From: an uncultured Leucothrix sp.
Lineage (GTDB): Bacteria; Pseudomonadota; Gammaproteobacteria; Thiotrichales; Thiotrichaceae
Length of the DNA: 7,000 nt
Assembly: GCA_938004025.1 (NCBI GenBank)
Contig: CALKXC010000067.1
Coordinates: 1-7,000 of the forward strand
Reading direction: 5' to 3'
Under the pieces are notes generated by a model. The model was not told the DNA's origin, ran no database searches, and was given only the letters and a program-made list of their open reading frames with translations. Positions 1 through 6,757 of this stretch are shown here, piece after piece. Within the stretch, counting starts at the first letter, position 1. Each line of letters begins with the position of its first letter. The position numbers were made by a program, and so were the translations under genes.

Positions 1-28
1 TTTTCAATGTGGCACTAATCCAAAAGGA

Positions 29-1633
29 TTAAGCAAACCACCATCTCTCATGAGCCTTATCACCATCAAGTTCCCAGTTACCAGCAACCTGTTCGCCGTG
101 TGCAACCTTCTTAGAAACCGCATGGATATGGTTGGCAAACATAGGAACAACAGCACCACCATCATTATGGATAAGCTGCTGCGTTTCAAAGTACATTGAT
201 GCACGCTTCGCCTCATCCAACTCAGCACGAGCCGCTTTAACGATTTCATTGAAACGCTTAGCATCCGGTGTATCTTTCCAAGCCGTGTCATTCCACTCAG
301 TAGAATCAACATAAGCTGACTGGTACATCCAATCTTCAGTCGGACGTCCACCCCAGTAGCAAGTGCACCATGGCTTCTTGTTCCAAACATTAGACCAGTA
401 ACCATCACTAGGCTCACGAACCACTTCAATATCAATCCCAACTTCTTTAGCAGAGGCTGCAACCAACTGAGCTGCATCAACAGCACCAGCGAAAGCTGCG
501 TCAGATGCTGACAACTGAATCTTGCCTGAGTGGCCAGACTTCTTGTAATGCATCGCTGCTTTTTCTGGATCAAACTCACGCTGTGCCAAATCACCTGCGT
601 GATAAGGGTTGGCCGTTGAGATTGGGTGGTCGTTACCTACCACACCGTGACCTAGTAGGATCTTATCAACTAATTCTTGGCGCTTGATTGAATGCTTAAG
701 TGCTAAACGAAGGTCTAGGTTATCAAACGGTGCTGCATCAACACGCATAGGCATGGTGTAGTGCAAAGTACCGGCAACTTCCAAAATATCTAACGTTGGA
801 ACACGTGCTAGTAGCGCAACTGTCTTAGGGTCAACTTTGTCGATAACATCTACATCGCCGTTCATGATCGCGTTTTGACGAGCTGTAGTATCAGTAAGGC
901 TTAATAGCTCTAGCTCATCAAAGTAAGCTGAGTCTGCTTTCCAGTAGTTAGGGTTACGCTTGAAGCTAGTACGAACACCAGGCTCATACTTCTCAATAAT
1001 GTAGCCACCCGTTCCGATACCCGCTTGTGCATCAACTTTGCCATCTTTTGAAGGCAGAATTAATAAGTGGTAGTCAGAAGCGATGAAAGGGAAGCCAGCA
1101 TTTGGACCGTCTAGCTCGATGATCACTTTGTTAGGGCCATCCGCTTTGATCGATACGATCGGCTTAGTTAAACCTTTGGCAGCTGACTTACTGTCTTTAC
1201 CCATGTGGTGCTGTAAAGAGGCGATGACATCTTCAGCAACCATTGTCTTGCCGTTAGAGAAAGTGACGTCTTTACGTAGGTTAAATACCCAAGTTTTAGC
1301 GTCAGATGACTCGTAAGACTCAGCGAGTTCAGGACGAAGTTTGCCGTCTGGGCCAACTTCAGTCAGGCAGTTACCGTATGAAAAACCAATATGGGTTGCC
1401 ATAGAATTTTCAAACGTCGCAGGATCAAGCGTGTCGGTAGTTGAACCGTGCCCCATACCTATGCGAAGTTTTCCACCTTGCTTAGGTGTTGCCGCCATTG
1501 CCTTATCGGCCATGGTTAGCGCAGTTGGTAGCACAATACCCGCAGCTAATGCCGACATAATAAATTGGCGGCGAGAAATAGTGCCTTTAGTTAATTCTTT
1601 TGAAATATGATCTGGGAGTAAAATATTACTCAT
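29..1633 (-). CDS. Tat-exported family 5 (peptide/opine-type) ABC transporter substrate-binding protein
   Basis: Periplasmic receptor that would capture a peptide-like solute and deliver it to the permease pair encoded divergently next door. The chosen start gives 534 residues, a normal length for SBP_bac_5 proteins. The N-terminus has a twin-arginine signal: SRRQF at residues 20-24, a hydrophobic stretch at about 25-41, and a likely cleavage after AMA at 45-47. The family signature region follows at about 103-136 (LAESYE, then LRKDVTFSNG, then AEDV). Three cysteines lie in the mature part (89, 423, 425), the last two in a WCTCYWGG segment. The protein ends in WWFA. The frame stays open upstream to an ATG at 1729, but the strong AGGAGG site and the signal peptide favour the start at 1633. 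The family is secure. The substrate is unknown; di- or oligopeptides, opines or similar compounds are all possible. Confidence 0.93.
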   Translation of the reverse strand: MSNILLPDHISKELTKGTISRRQFIMSALAAGIVLPTALTMADKAMAATPKQGGKLRIGMGHGSTTDTLDPATFENSMATHIGFSYGNCLTEVGPDGKLRPELAESYESSDAKTWVFNLRKDVTFSNGKTMVAEDVIASLQHHMGKDSKSAAKGLTKPIVSIKADGPNKVIIELDGPNAGFPFIASDYHLLILPSKDGKVDAQAGIGTGGYIIEKYEPGVRTSFKRNPNYWKADSAYFDELELLSLTDTTARQNAIMNGDVDVIDKVDPKTVALLARVPTLDILEVAGTLHYTMPMRVDAAPFDNLDLRLALKHSIKRQELVDKILLGHGVVGNDHPISTANPYHAGDLAQREFDPEKAAMHYKKSGHSGKIQLSASDAAFAGAVDAAQLVAASAKEVGIDIEVVREPSDGYWSNVWNKKPWCTCYWGGRPTEDWMYQSAYVDSTEWNDTAWKDTPDAKRFNEIVKAARAELDEAKRASMYFETQQLIHNDGGAVVPMFANHIHAVSKKVAHGEQVAGNWELDGDKAHERWWFA

Positions 1634-1639
1634 AGTGTT

Positions 1640-1645
1640 CCTCCT
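1640..1645 (-). promoter_or_regulatory. Ribosome binding site that fixes the start of the substrate-binding protein
   Basis: On the minus strand a perfect AGGAGG lies six bases before the ATG at 1633-1631. No comparable site was seen before the in-frame upstream ATG at 1729, and the protein from 1633 begins with a short n-region followed by the twin-arginine motif. Both facts favour 1633 as the start. Confidence 0.85.
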
Positions 1646-1663
1646 GGAGTCTTTCCGCCGCTG

Positions 1664-1679
1664 AATACTGTACGGTATT
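1664..1679. promoter_or_regulatory. 16-bp near-palindrome, candidate operator
   Basis: AATACTGTACGGTATT is an inverted repeat with seven of eight pairs matching, the only mismatch being the T/G pair flanking the central GTAC. It lies 31 bases before the start codon of the substrate-binding protein and downstream of both candidate promoters for that gene. It could be a roadblock or operator site for a dimeric repressor (for example of the GntR type) or simply a chance palindrome. No regulator gene is visible in the window, so the binding protein cannot be guessed. Confidence 0.35.
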
Positions 1680-1756
1680 TTCTTTACTTGAGGGGGCGGA
1701 TCTGGATACCTCTTTCTTGATACTAGCACACCCCTATTTTAGTTTTGAATTTTTTT

Positions 1757-1785
1757 CTTAAATGAGTCTTTGGTAGTTTTGTAAA
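1757..1785 (-). promoter_or_regulatory. Candidate sigma-70 promoter for the substrate-binding protein gene
   Basis: Read on the minus strand, TTTACA (1785-1780, five of six matches to TTGACA) is followed after exactly 17 bases by TTTAAG (1762-1757, four of six matches to TATAAT). Transcription would start near 1750, leaving a leader of roughly 115 bases that includes the 1664-1679 palindrome. A second possibility is an extended -10 sequence, TGC followed by TAGTAT, at 1728-1720 on the same strand, without a good -35. The region is AT-rich, so such matches arise easily; this is a prediction by eye. Confidence 0.35.
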
Positions 1786-1828
1786 AATATTGATTTTTTC
1801 TTAATAATCATTTTTTTTATGGACAGCC

Positions 1829-1858
1829 TTTACAATGTTATCGCAATCTGAATAAACT
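1829..1858 (+). promoter_or_regulatory. Candidate sigma-70 promoter for the permease/ATPase operon
   Basis: TTTACA at 1829-1834 (five of six -35 matches) and TAAACT at 1853-1858 (four of six -10 matches) are separated by 18 bases. Transcription from here would begin near 1865 and give a leader of about 45 bases to the GTG at 1911. An AT-rich stretch with T runs lies just upstream (1741-1820) and could act as an UP element for either direction. The -10 match is mediocre, so confidence is low. Confidence 0.28.
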
Positions 1859-1896
1859 CAGTCCACGAGTCGCTGCTCAAACGGGCTCAATAATAA

Positions 1897-1903
1897 AAGG
1901 AGG
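1897..1903 (+). promoter_or_regulatory. Strong ribosome binding site supporting a GTG start
   Basis: AAGGAGG lies seven bases before the GTG at 1911. The strong match and ideal spacing justify the non-ATG start of the first permease. The protein from there begins with a short polar N-terminus that runs directly into the first membrane segment, as is usual for DppB-type subunits. Confidence 0.85.
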
Positions 1904-1910
1904 CTATCCA

Positions 1911-2891
1911 GTGCATCCGATTCTCGGAACCGTGCTTCAACGTATACTACTAGGGGTCGTTACGCTTTTTTTCGTATCCCTCATAATCTTCAGCGCAATA
2001 GAATTTTTACCAGGCGATTTCACTCAGGCAGTGCTTGGACAAGCTGCAACGGAAGAAACTGTTGCCGCTTTTCGTAAAGAACTAGGCTTAGACCAACCGG
2101 CCCCTGTTCGCTATATGGAATGGATTCAAGCGGTTATGTCAGGCGACCTTGGGACTTCTTTCTCAGGACGAAACGCCTCTGGTATAGACCGCTCTCGTTC
2201 TGTGGTCGACCTCATAGAGCCAAGGCTTTGGAACACTTTGTTTCTCGCTGCCATGGCTGCCATCGTGGCCGTCCCTCTGGCTTTATTCTTAGGGATTACT
2301 GCTGCGCTTTACCGAAATTCGGTGTATGACCGAGTCGTTAACGCGAGCACACTAACCACCATTTCGTTTCCAGAGTTCTTTGTTGCTTACATACTGATCC
2401 TGTTTATGTCACAACTCTGGTTTGACTTCCCTGCCATCGCTAGCGTGAATGCAGAAACTCCGTTTTGGGAAAGAGTCTACAAATGCATCCTCCCTGCTTT
2501 GACCATGACGCTGGTTATCGTCGCACACATGATGAGAATGACCCGAGCAGCCATTATTAACCTGCTAGCTAGCCCTTACATCGAGATGGCTAGACTGAAA
2601 GGTATTTCTAAGTCACAAGTTATCCTACGGCATGCTCTTCCCAACGCTTGGGCGCCGATTGCAACGGTTATTGCTTTTAACTTGGCCTATTTAGTCGTTG
2701 GTGTAGTCGTGGTAGAAGTTGTCTTTGTTTATCCTGGTATCGGTCAACTCATGGTTAACTCAGTGACTACCCGTGATATTCCTGTTGTACAGGCTTGTGC
2801 GCTGATCTTTGCCGCAACGTACATTATTTTAAACCTGATCGCCGATATCATCGGCATAGTCACTAACCCGAGGCTATTGCACCCAAGATGA
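1911..2891 (+). CDS. ABC transporter permease, DppB/OppB type
   Basis: First of two inner-membrane subunits that form the translocation path of the importer. It has 326 residues, typical of DppB-type proteins. About six membrane segments are visible, near residues 11-31, 106-132, 148-168, 192-210, 247-275 and 293-316. The N-terminal segment and the FLPGD, LGLDQP and GDLGTSF stretches are typical of this subunit class. The EAA loop that docks onto the ATPase is at about 223-246 (EMARLKG followed by LRHALPNA), and the YPGIGQL motif is at 274-280. The gene starts with GTG behind a strong ribosome site and overlaps the next gene by four bases (ATGA), which indicates translational coupling. No truncation or missing motif was seen. 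Confidence 0.93.
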   Translation: MHPILGTVLQRILLGVVTLFFVSLIIFSAIEFLPGDFTQAVLGQAATEETVAAFRKELGLDQPAPVRYMEWIQAVMSGDLGTSFSGRNASGIDRSRSVVDLIEPRLWNTLFLAAMAAIVAVPLALFLGITAALYRNSVYDRVVNASTLTTISFPEFFVAYILILFMSQLWFDFPAIASVNAETPFWERVYKCILPALTMTLVIVAHMMRMTRAAIINLLASPYIEMARLKGISKSQVILRHALPNAWAPIATVIAFNLAYLVVGVVVVEVVFVYPGIGQLMVNSVTTRDIPVVQACALIFAATYIILNLIADIIGIVTNPRLLHPR

Positions 2892-3805
2892 GTCAATCAA
2901 ATGCTTATTCAGCAACGGCTGAAGTTGGACAACTCCGCGAGCGACGTTCTCGATGGGAAACGATTAAACTAGAGCTGCGCAAAGCGCCTATCTCTGCTTG
3001 GTTTGGTTTCATCGTTATCGGATGTTATTTATTCGTCGCTCTATTTTCACCCTTACTCGCCCCCCACGGCGAGGCCGAAATATTTAAGACGCCTTTTGCC
3101 CCTTGGGACGCTAAACATATTCTTGGCACCGATCAGATTGGCCGAGATGTCTTTTCACGGCTCATTTACGGTGCAACCAACACGATCGGTATCGCCTTAG
3201 CGACCACCCTATTATCGTTTTTAATCGGTGGAGGTTTGGGGCTAGCAGCGGCCATTACTGGCGGATGGTTAGATCAACTACTCAGCCGCTTCGTCGATGT
3301 GCTTATGGCAATTCCTAGCCTGATCTTTGCGTTGATGTTGTTGACCATTTTCGGTTCTAGCATCTTTAGTCTGATCTGCATCATCGCCGTACTAGACAGT
3401 ACTCGAGTGTTTCGATTAACACGCTCCGTCGCCATCAACGTTACCGTTATGGATTACGTAGAGGCGGCAAAGCTGCGCGGTGAGAAGCTTGGCTGGATCA
3501 TGCGACGCGAGATACTGCCCAACATTATGCCGCCATTGATTGCAGAGTTTGGATTGCGCTTCAGTTTTGTCTTCCTGACGATTGCTGCCCTGTCATTCCT
3601 TGGTCTAGGCATTCAACCACCAACAGCTGATTGGGGCTCAATGGTTAGAGACAACGCTTCGATGATTCAATTCGCTAAGTACGATATAACCGCTGCAATG
3701 ACGCCAATGATTCCTGCTGCCGCTATTGCTTTACTCACCGTAGCCGTTAATTTTGTGGTTGATTGGTTCTTGCATAAAACAAGTGGGCTGAATGATGAGC
3801 ACTGA
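2888..3805 (+). CDS. ABC transporter permease, DppC/OppC type
   Basis: Second membrane subunit, expected to pair with the product of the gene before it. It has 305 residues. A cytoplasmic N-terminus of about 35 residues with a basic patch (RERRSR at 17-22) precedes the first membrane segment at about 37-57. The OppC-class landmark TDQIGRDVFSRLIYG is at 81-95, and further membrane segments follow near 98-122, 135-155, 157-172, 216-240 and 270-293. The EAA loop is at about 189-212 (DYVEAAKLRG, ending in ILPN), and the FLGLGIQPPTADWG motif of the family is at 237-250. The start ATG overlaps the preceding stop as ATGA, and the 3' end overlaps the ATPase gene, so the three genes form one translationally coupled unit. 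Assignment to family is secure; substrate is not known. Confidence 0.93.
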   Translation: MSQSNAYSATAEVGQLRERRSRWETIKLELRKAPISAWFGFIVIGCYLFVALFSPLLAPHGEAEIFKTPFAPWDAKHILGTDQIGRDVFSRLIYGATNTIGIALATTLLSFLIGGGLGLAAAITGGWLDQLLSRFVDVLMAIPSLIFALMLLTIFGSSIFSLICIIAVLDSTRVFRLTRSVAINVTVMDYVEAAKLRGEKLGWIMRREILPNIMPPLIAEFGLRFSFVFLTIAALSFLGLGIQPPTADWGSMVRDNASMIQFAKYDITAAMTPMIPAAAIALLTVAVNFVVDWFLHKTSGLNDEH

Positions 3806-5450
3806 TAACAACGACACTAAAAACACCGATTCTACAGATGAAAACGGGCAGAAAGGTGACATTTTGCTTGAGATGCGGGATGTGCACATCGACGGATTCA
3901 GTGATGAAAAATGGCACCACATTGTAAAAGGCGTTGACCTGACATTGCGTCGTGGTGAAGTGATGGGCCTAATCGGTGAGTCTGGAGCCGGCAAGTCTAC
4001 ACTGGGTCTCGCAGCGATGGGTTTTGCTCAGCCGGGCTGTAAGATCGTCAGTGGAACCATTAAATTTGATGGCATGGAGCTCACAAAGGCCAGCGAGAAT
4101 GAAAAACGCGCACTGTGGGGAAGTCGTATTGCTTACGTTGCACAATCTGCGGCAGCATCGTTTAACCCTGCGCATCGCTTAATTGACCAGACCGTTGAGT
4201 CAACTGTTAATAGTGGCATTCGCTCTTTAGAGGAAGCCCAAGCTGACGCCAGAACGCTGTATGCCTCACTGCAACTTCCCGATGCTGAAAATATCGGCGA
4301 CCGTTATCCTCACCAGGTTTCAGGTGGACAGCTACAGCGCATGATGACGGCAATGGCGATGTCATCCCGCCCAGATCTGATTATCTTTGACGAACCAACC
4401 ACTGCATTAGACGTTACTACTCAGGTGGAAGTGCTGGTTGCAATGCGTGATATTGTTGAACGCTTTAACACCGCTGCAATCTACATCACTCATGACCTAG
4501 CCGTTGTCGCCCAAATGGCCGATTTCATTAAAGTACTGCGTTACGGTAATGAAGTGGAAGAAGCTGAAACACGACAAATGCTTACGTCGCCTAAGGAGGA
4601 ATACACTAAGTCACTTTGGTCAGTACGTGCCCTCACTAAACCTGAAGAAACCAGCGATGACGTTGTTATCGAAATCAAAAACGTCGATGCGGCCTATGGC
4701 GGCTCGGTCAAAGTGTTGCATGACATTAACATCAAGTTGCCCCGCGGCCGAACAGTAGCGGTGGTAGGCGAGTCTGGTTCTGGTAAATCGACAACTGCAC
4801 GTGTAATCACTGGGTTGTTACCGCCAATGACGGGTGAAGTGTTGTTTAATGGTGAAGTGCTACCTAAAGCTTTAAAAGACCGCTCTAAAGATCAGCTACA
4901 GCGCATTCAGATGATTTATCAAATGGCTGACACTGCCATGAATCCGCGACATACGATTGCTGAAATTATTGGCCGACCACTCGAGTTCTACCATGACCTC
5001 AGCGGAAAAGCTAAGCAAGACCGAATTCTCGAGCTGCTGCACCTTATTGAGTTAGATCAGACATTTTATGATCGTATTCCCAGCGAGTTATCCGGCGGTC
5101 AGAAACAAAGAGTCTGTATTGCTCGTGCTCTTGCAGCGGAGCCAGACGTGATTATTTGCGATGAAGTTACCTCGGCCTTGGATCAGATCGTGCAGGAAGG
5201 CATCTTACAGTTGTTGTTACGTCTACAACGTGAACTCGGCATTAGTTACTTGTTCATCACTCATGATATCGCGACGGTTCAGGCCATCTCAGATGAAATT
5301 GTGGTGATGTATCAAGGTGCTGTGGTTGAACAAGGGCTTAAAAGTGAAATCATGTCGCCGCCTTATCCTGAATACACCCAGTTGCTATTGAAATCAGTGC
5401 CAGAAATGGATCCTGATTGGCTGACAAATTTGGTCGATGATCGTCTATAA
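3792..5450 (+). CDS. Fused two-domain ABC transporter ATPase (DppD-DppF type)
   Basis: Cytoplasmic energy subunit with both nucleotide-binding domains in one 552-residue chain. Domain 1 has Walker A GESGAGKST at 62-70, Q-loop Q118, signature VSGGQ at 176-180, Walker B ending D200-E201, and switch H234. Domain 2 has Walker A GESGSGKST at 326-334, Q377, signature LSGGQ at 433-437, Walker B ending D457-E458, and H491. All catalytic residues are present in both halves. Domain 2 is unusual in reading DEVTSALD instead of DEPTSALD and in having QMADTAMNPR after its Q-loop glutamine. The first 22 residues are an acidic, Asn/Asp/Thr-rich tail. The gene overlaps the preceding permease by 14 bases. A second ATG at 3795 is equally possible as the start and sits better behind the weak GTGGG at 3783-3787. 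Neither half ends in the cysteine-rich motif common in OppD/OppF-type subunits. Confidence 0.95.
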   Translation: MMSTDNNDTKNTDSTDENGQKGDILLEMRDVHIDGFSDEKWHHIVKGVDLTLRRGEVMGLIGESGAGKSTLGLAAMGFAQPGCKIVSGTIKFDGMELTKASENEKRALWGSRIAYVAQSAAASFNPAHRLIDQTVESTVNSGIRSLEEAQADARTLYASLQLPDAENIGDRYPHQVSGGQLQRMMTAMAMSSRPDLIIFDEPTTALDVTTQVEVLVAMRDIVERFNTAAIYITHDLAVVAQMADFIKVLRYGNEVEEAETRQMLTSPKEEYTKSLWSVRALTKPEETSDDVVIEIKNVDAAYGGSVKVLHDINIKLPRGRTVAVVGESGSGKSTTARVITGLLPPMTGEVLFNGEVLPKALKDRSKDQLQRIQMIYQMADTAMNPRHTIAEIIGRPLEFYHDLSGKAKQDRILELLHLIELDQTFYDRIPSELSGGQKQRVCIARALAAEPDVIICDEVTSALDQIVQEGILQLLLRLQRELGISYLFITHDIATVQAISDEIVVMYQGAVVEQGLKSEIMSPPYPEYTQLLLKSVPEMDPDWLTNLVDDRL

Positions 5451-5525
5451 GTTTATTATCGATCGAGTCTGATAATCGGTTACAATCCCCTCTCTTTTTT
5501 AAAGCGTGGTAGTTAGGAGTTTGTA
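5451..5525 (+). promoter_or_regulatory. asd leader with possible -10 elements and ribosome site
   Basis: This 75-base gap between the ATPase gene and asd contains two -10-like hexamers, GATAAT at 5471-5476 and TACAAT at 5481-5486. Neither has a convincing -35 at the expected distance. AGGAG at 5515-5519, six bases before the ATG, is a good ribosome site. The AT-rich inverted repeat ATTATC/GATAAT (5455-5460 and 5471-5476) is too weak, and not followed by a T run at the right distance, to be called a terminator for the transporter operon. asd may therefore have its own promoter and also receive read-through. Confidence 0.35.
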
Positions 5526-6644
5526 ATGCGCAAAGTTGGTTTCATCGGTTGGCGTGGCATGGTTGGTTCTGTTCTTATGGAACGGATGCGTTCTGAAAAT
5601 GATTTTCAGGGATTCGAGGCTGTGTTTTTCACCACCTCACAGGCTGGTAAACCAGGCCCAGATGTTGGTACCGGACCGAAACCACTTGAAGATGCGACCA
5701 ATATCGACAAACTTGCTGAAATGGATATCATCCTTTCCTGTCAAGGCGGCGACTACACGACTTCCGTTTATGAGTCTTTACGCAGTCGCTGGGATGGCTA
5801 CTGGATAGATGCCGCTTCTACTCTCCGCATGAGTGAAGACAGCATTATCGTGCTTGATCCTGTTAATCGTGATGTGATTGATGCTGGCCTTAAGAGCGGC
5901 GTTAAAAATTACATCGGCGGTAACTGCACGGTTTCACTTATGCTAATGGCTTTGGGCGGTTTGTTTGAGAAAGACCTGATTGAATGGGTTACTTCAATGA
6001 CTTACCAAGCAGCGAGTGGTGCTGGCGCGCAAAACATGCGTGAGCTACTCACTCAAATGGGTGAGCTCGAAGCAGAAGTCAGTGATTTACTCGCAGAGCC
6101 TTACTCTGCCATCCTTGATATCGACACGAAAGTCACCGCAAAAATGAATGCTGATGATTTGAGTAAAGCCAATTGGGGCGTCCCACTTGCGGGTAGTTTA
6201 ATCCCTTGGATCGATAAGCCAGTTGAAAATGGCCAAACCAAAGAGGAGTGGAAAGGCTTAGTTGAAACCAACAAGATCCTTGGTAATAATGCGGACACTC
6301 AAGTGCCAATCGACGGTCAGTGTGTACGTATCGGCTCTATGCGTTGTCACTCACAGGCCTTTACCATAAAGCTTAAAAAGGACATCCCTTTAGCGGAAAT
6401 TGAATCTATTCTTGCTGAGCATAATGAGTGGGTAAAAGTCGTTCCAAACGATAAAGAATCAACGATGCAAGACCTCACCCCAATGAAGACTTCTGGGACA
6501 CTAACGATCCCTGTGGGACGTATCCGCAAAATGAACATTGGGCCTGAGTATCTAACAGCTTTTACAGTCGGTGATCAACTGTTGTGGGGTGCTGCTGAGC
6601 CAGTGCGGAGAGTGTTGAATATGACCTTAGAGCATATTGCTTGA
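5526..6644 (+). CDS. asd: Aspartate-semialdehyde dehydrogenase
   Basis: Catalyses the NADPH-dependent reductive dephosphorylation of L-4-aspartyl phosphate to L-aspartate-4-semialdehyde in the cytoplasm. This is the branch point to diaminopimelate/lysine, threonine and methionine. It has 372 residues, close to E. coli Asd. The N-terminal nucleotide-binding motif is [15 protein letters not shown] at 4-18, and SCQGGDYT is at 71-78. The active-site cysteine is C134 in GGNCTVS. The substrate and acid-base residues R268 and H275 lie in [17 protein letters not shown] at 263-279. EEWKG at 240-244 and [14 protein letters not shown] at 346-359 complete the gammaproteobacterial Asd pattern. The start is supported by AGGAG six bases upstream. 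A strong terminator begins 42 bases after the stop codon, so asd is probably the last gene of its transcript. Nothing appears truncated or altered. Confidence 0.97.
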   Translation: MRKVGFIGWRGMVGSVLMERMRSENDFQGFEAVFFTTSQAGKPGPDVGTGPKPLEDATNIDKLAEMDIILSCQGGDYTTSVYESLRSRWDGYWIDAASTLRMSEDSIIVLDPVNRDVIDAGLKSGVKNYIGGNCTVSLMLMALGGLFEKDLIEWVTSMTYQAASGAGAQNMRELLTQMGELEAEVSDLLAEPYSAILDIDTKVTAKMNADDLSKANWGVPLAGSLIPWIDKPVENGQTKEEWKGLVETNKILGNNADTQVPIDGQCVRIGSMRCHSQAFTIKLKKDIPLAEIESILAEHNEWVKVVPNDKESTMQDLTPMKTSGTLTIPVGRIRKMNIGPEYLTAFTVGDQLLWGAAEPVRRVLNMTLEHIA

Positions 6645-6655
6645 ACTCGAACTTC

Positions 6656-6681
6656 AACTTTAAGAACTGATAAGTAAAGTT
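6656..6681. repeat. Small AT-rich inverted repeat after asd
   Basis: AACTTTA at 6656-6662 pairs with TAAAGTT at 6675-6681 across a 12-base loop. The stem has one G-C-rich position only and no T run follows at once, so it is unlikely to terminate transcription alone. It stands directly before the real terminator and could slightly protect the asd transcript end, or mean nothing. Confidence 0.3.
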
Positions 6682-6686
6682 TATTG

Positions 6687-6715
6687 AAGGCCGCGTTTAA
6701 TTTTGCGGCCTTTTT
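6687..6715 (+). terminator. Intrinsic terminator of asd
   Basis: A perfect 8-bp stem, AAGGCCGC at 6687-6694 with GCGGCCTT at 6705-6712, encloses a 10-base loop and runs into five T residues at 6711-6715. It lies 42 bases past the asd stop. On the other strand the stem is followed by TTCAATAAAC rather than a continuous T run, so it may act weakly for the convergent gene ending at 6758 as well, but it is clearly oriented for asd. Confidence 0.9.
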
Positions 6716-6757
6716 AATCTTTGCAAGCGATGTTTAAACTCATCTTCTGATTTACCA

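Noticed and set aside
1..28. Possible terminator after the binding-protein gene
   Set aside because: Only a tiny TCC/GGA repeat is present in the 28 visible bases and no T run follows; the true end lies beyond the left edge.
4..594. Leftward 196-codon open frame overlapping the 3' half of the binding-protein gene
   Set aside because: It is an alternative frame on the same strand as a well-supported gene. Its translation is rich in Leu, Ser, Met and Arg with no recognisable domain.
1634..1729. 32-residue N-terminal extension of the binding protein from an ATG at 1729
   Set aside because: The extension is basic and proline-rich, lies before the signal peptide, lacks a good ribosome site, and covers the palindrome and promoter-like DNA. 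The ATG at 1633 has a perfect AGGAGG.
1741..1860. Sigma-54 promoter in the divergent region
   Set aside because: No GG and GC pair with the required spacing (TGGCAC-N5-TTGCA pattern) was found on either strand.
3731..3994. Leftward 87-codon open frame across the permease-ATPase junction
   Set aside because: It is antisense to two overlapping genes with clear domains, and its sequence shows no family features.
5455..5476. Inverted repeat ATTATC/GATAAT as a terminator for the transporter operon
   Set aside because: The stem is six AT-rich pairs and no T run follows directly; the T run at about 5495-5500 is too far away and has no hairpin before it.
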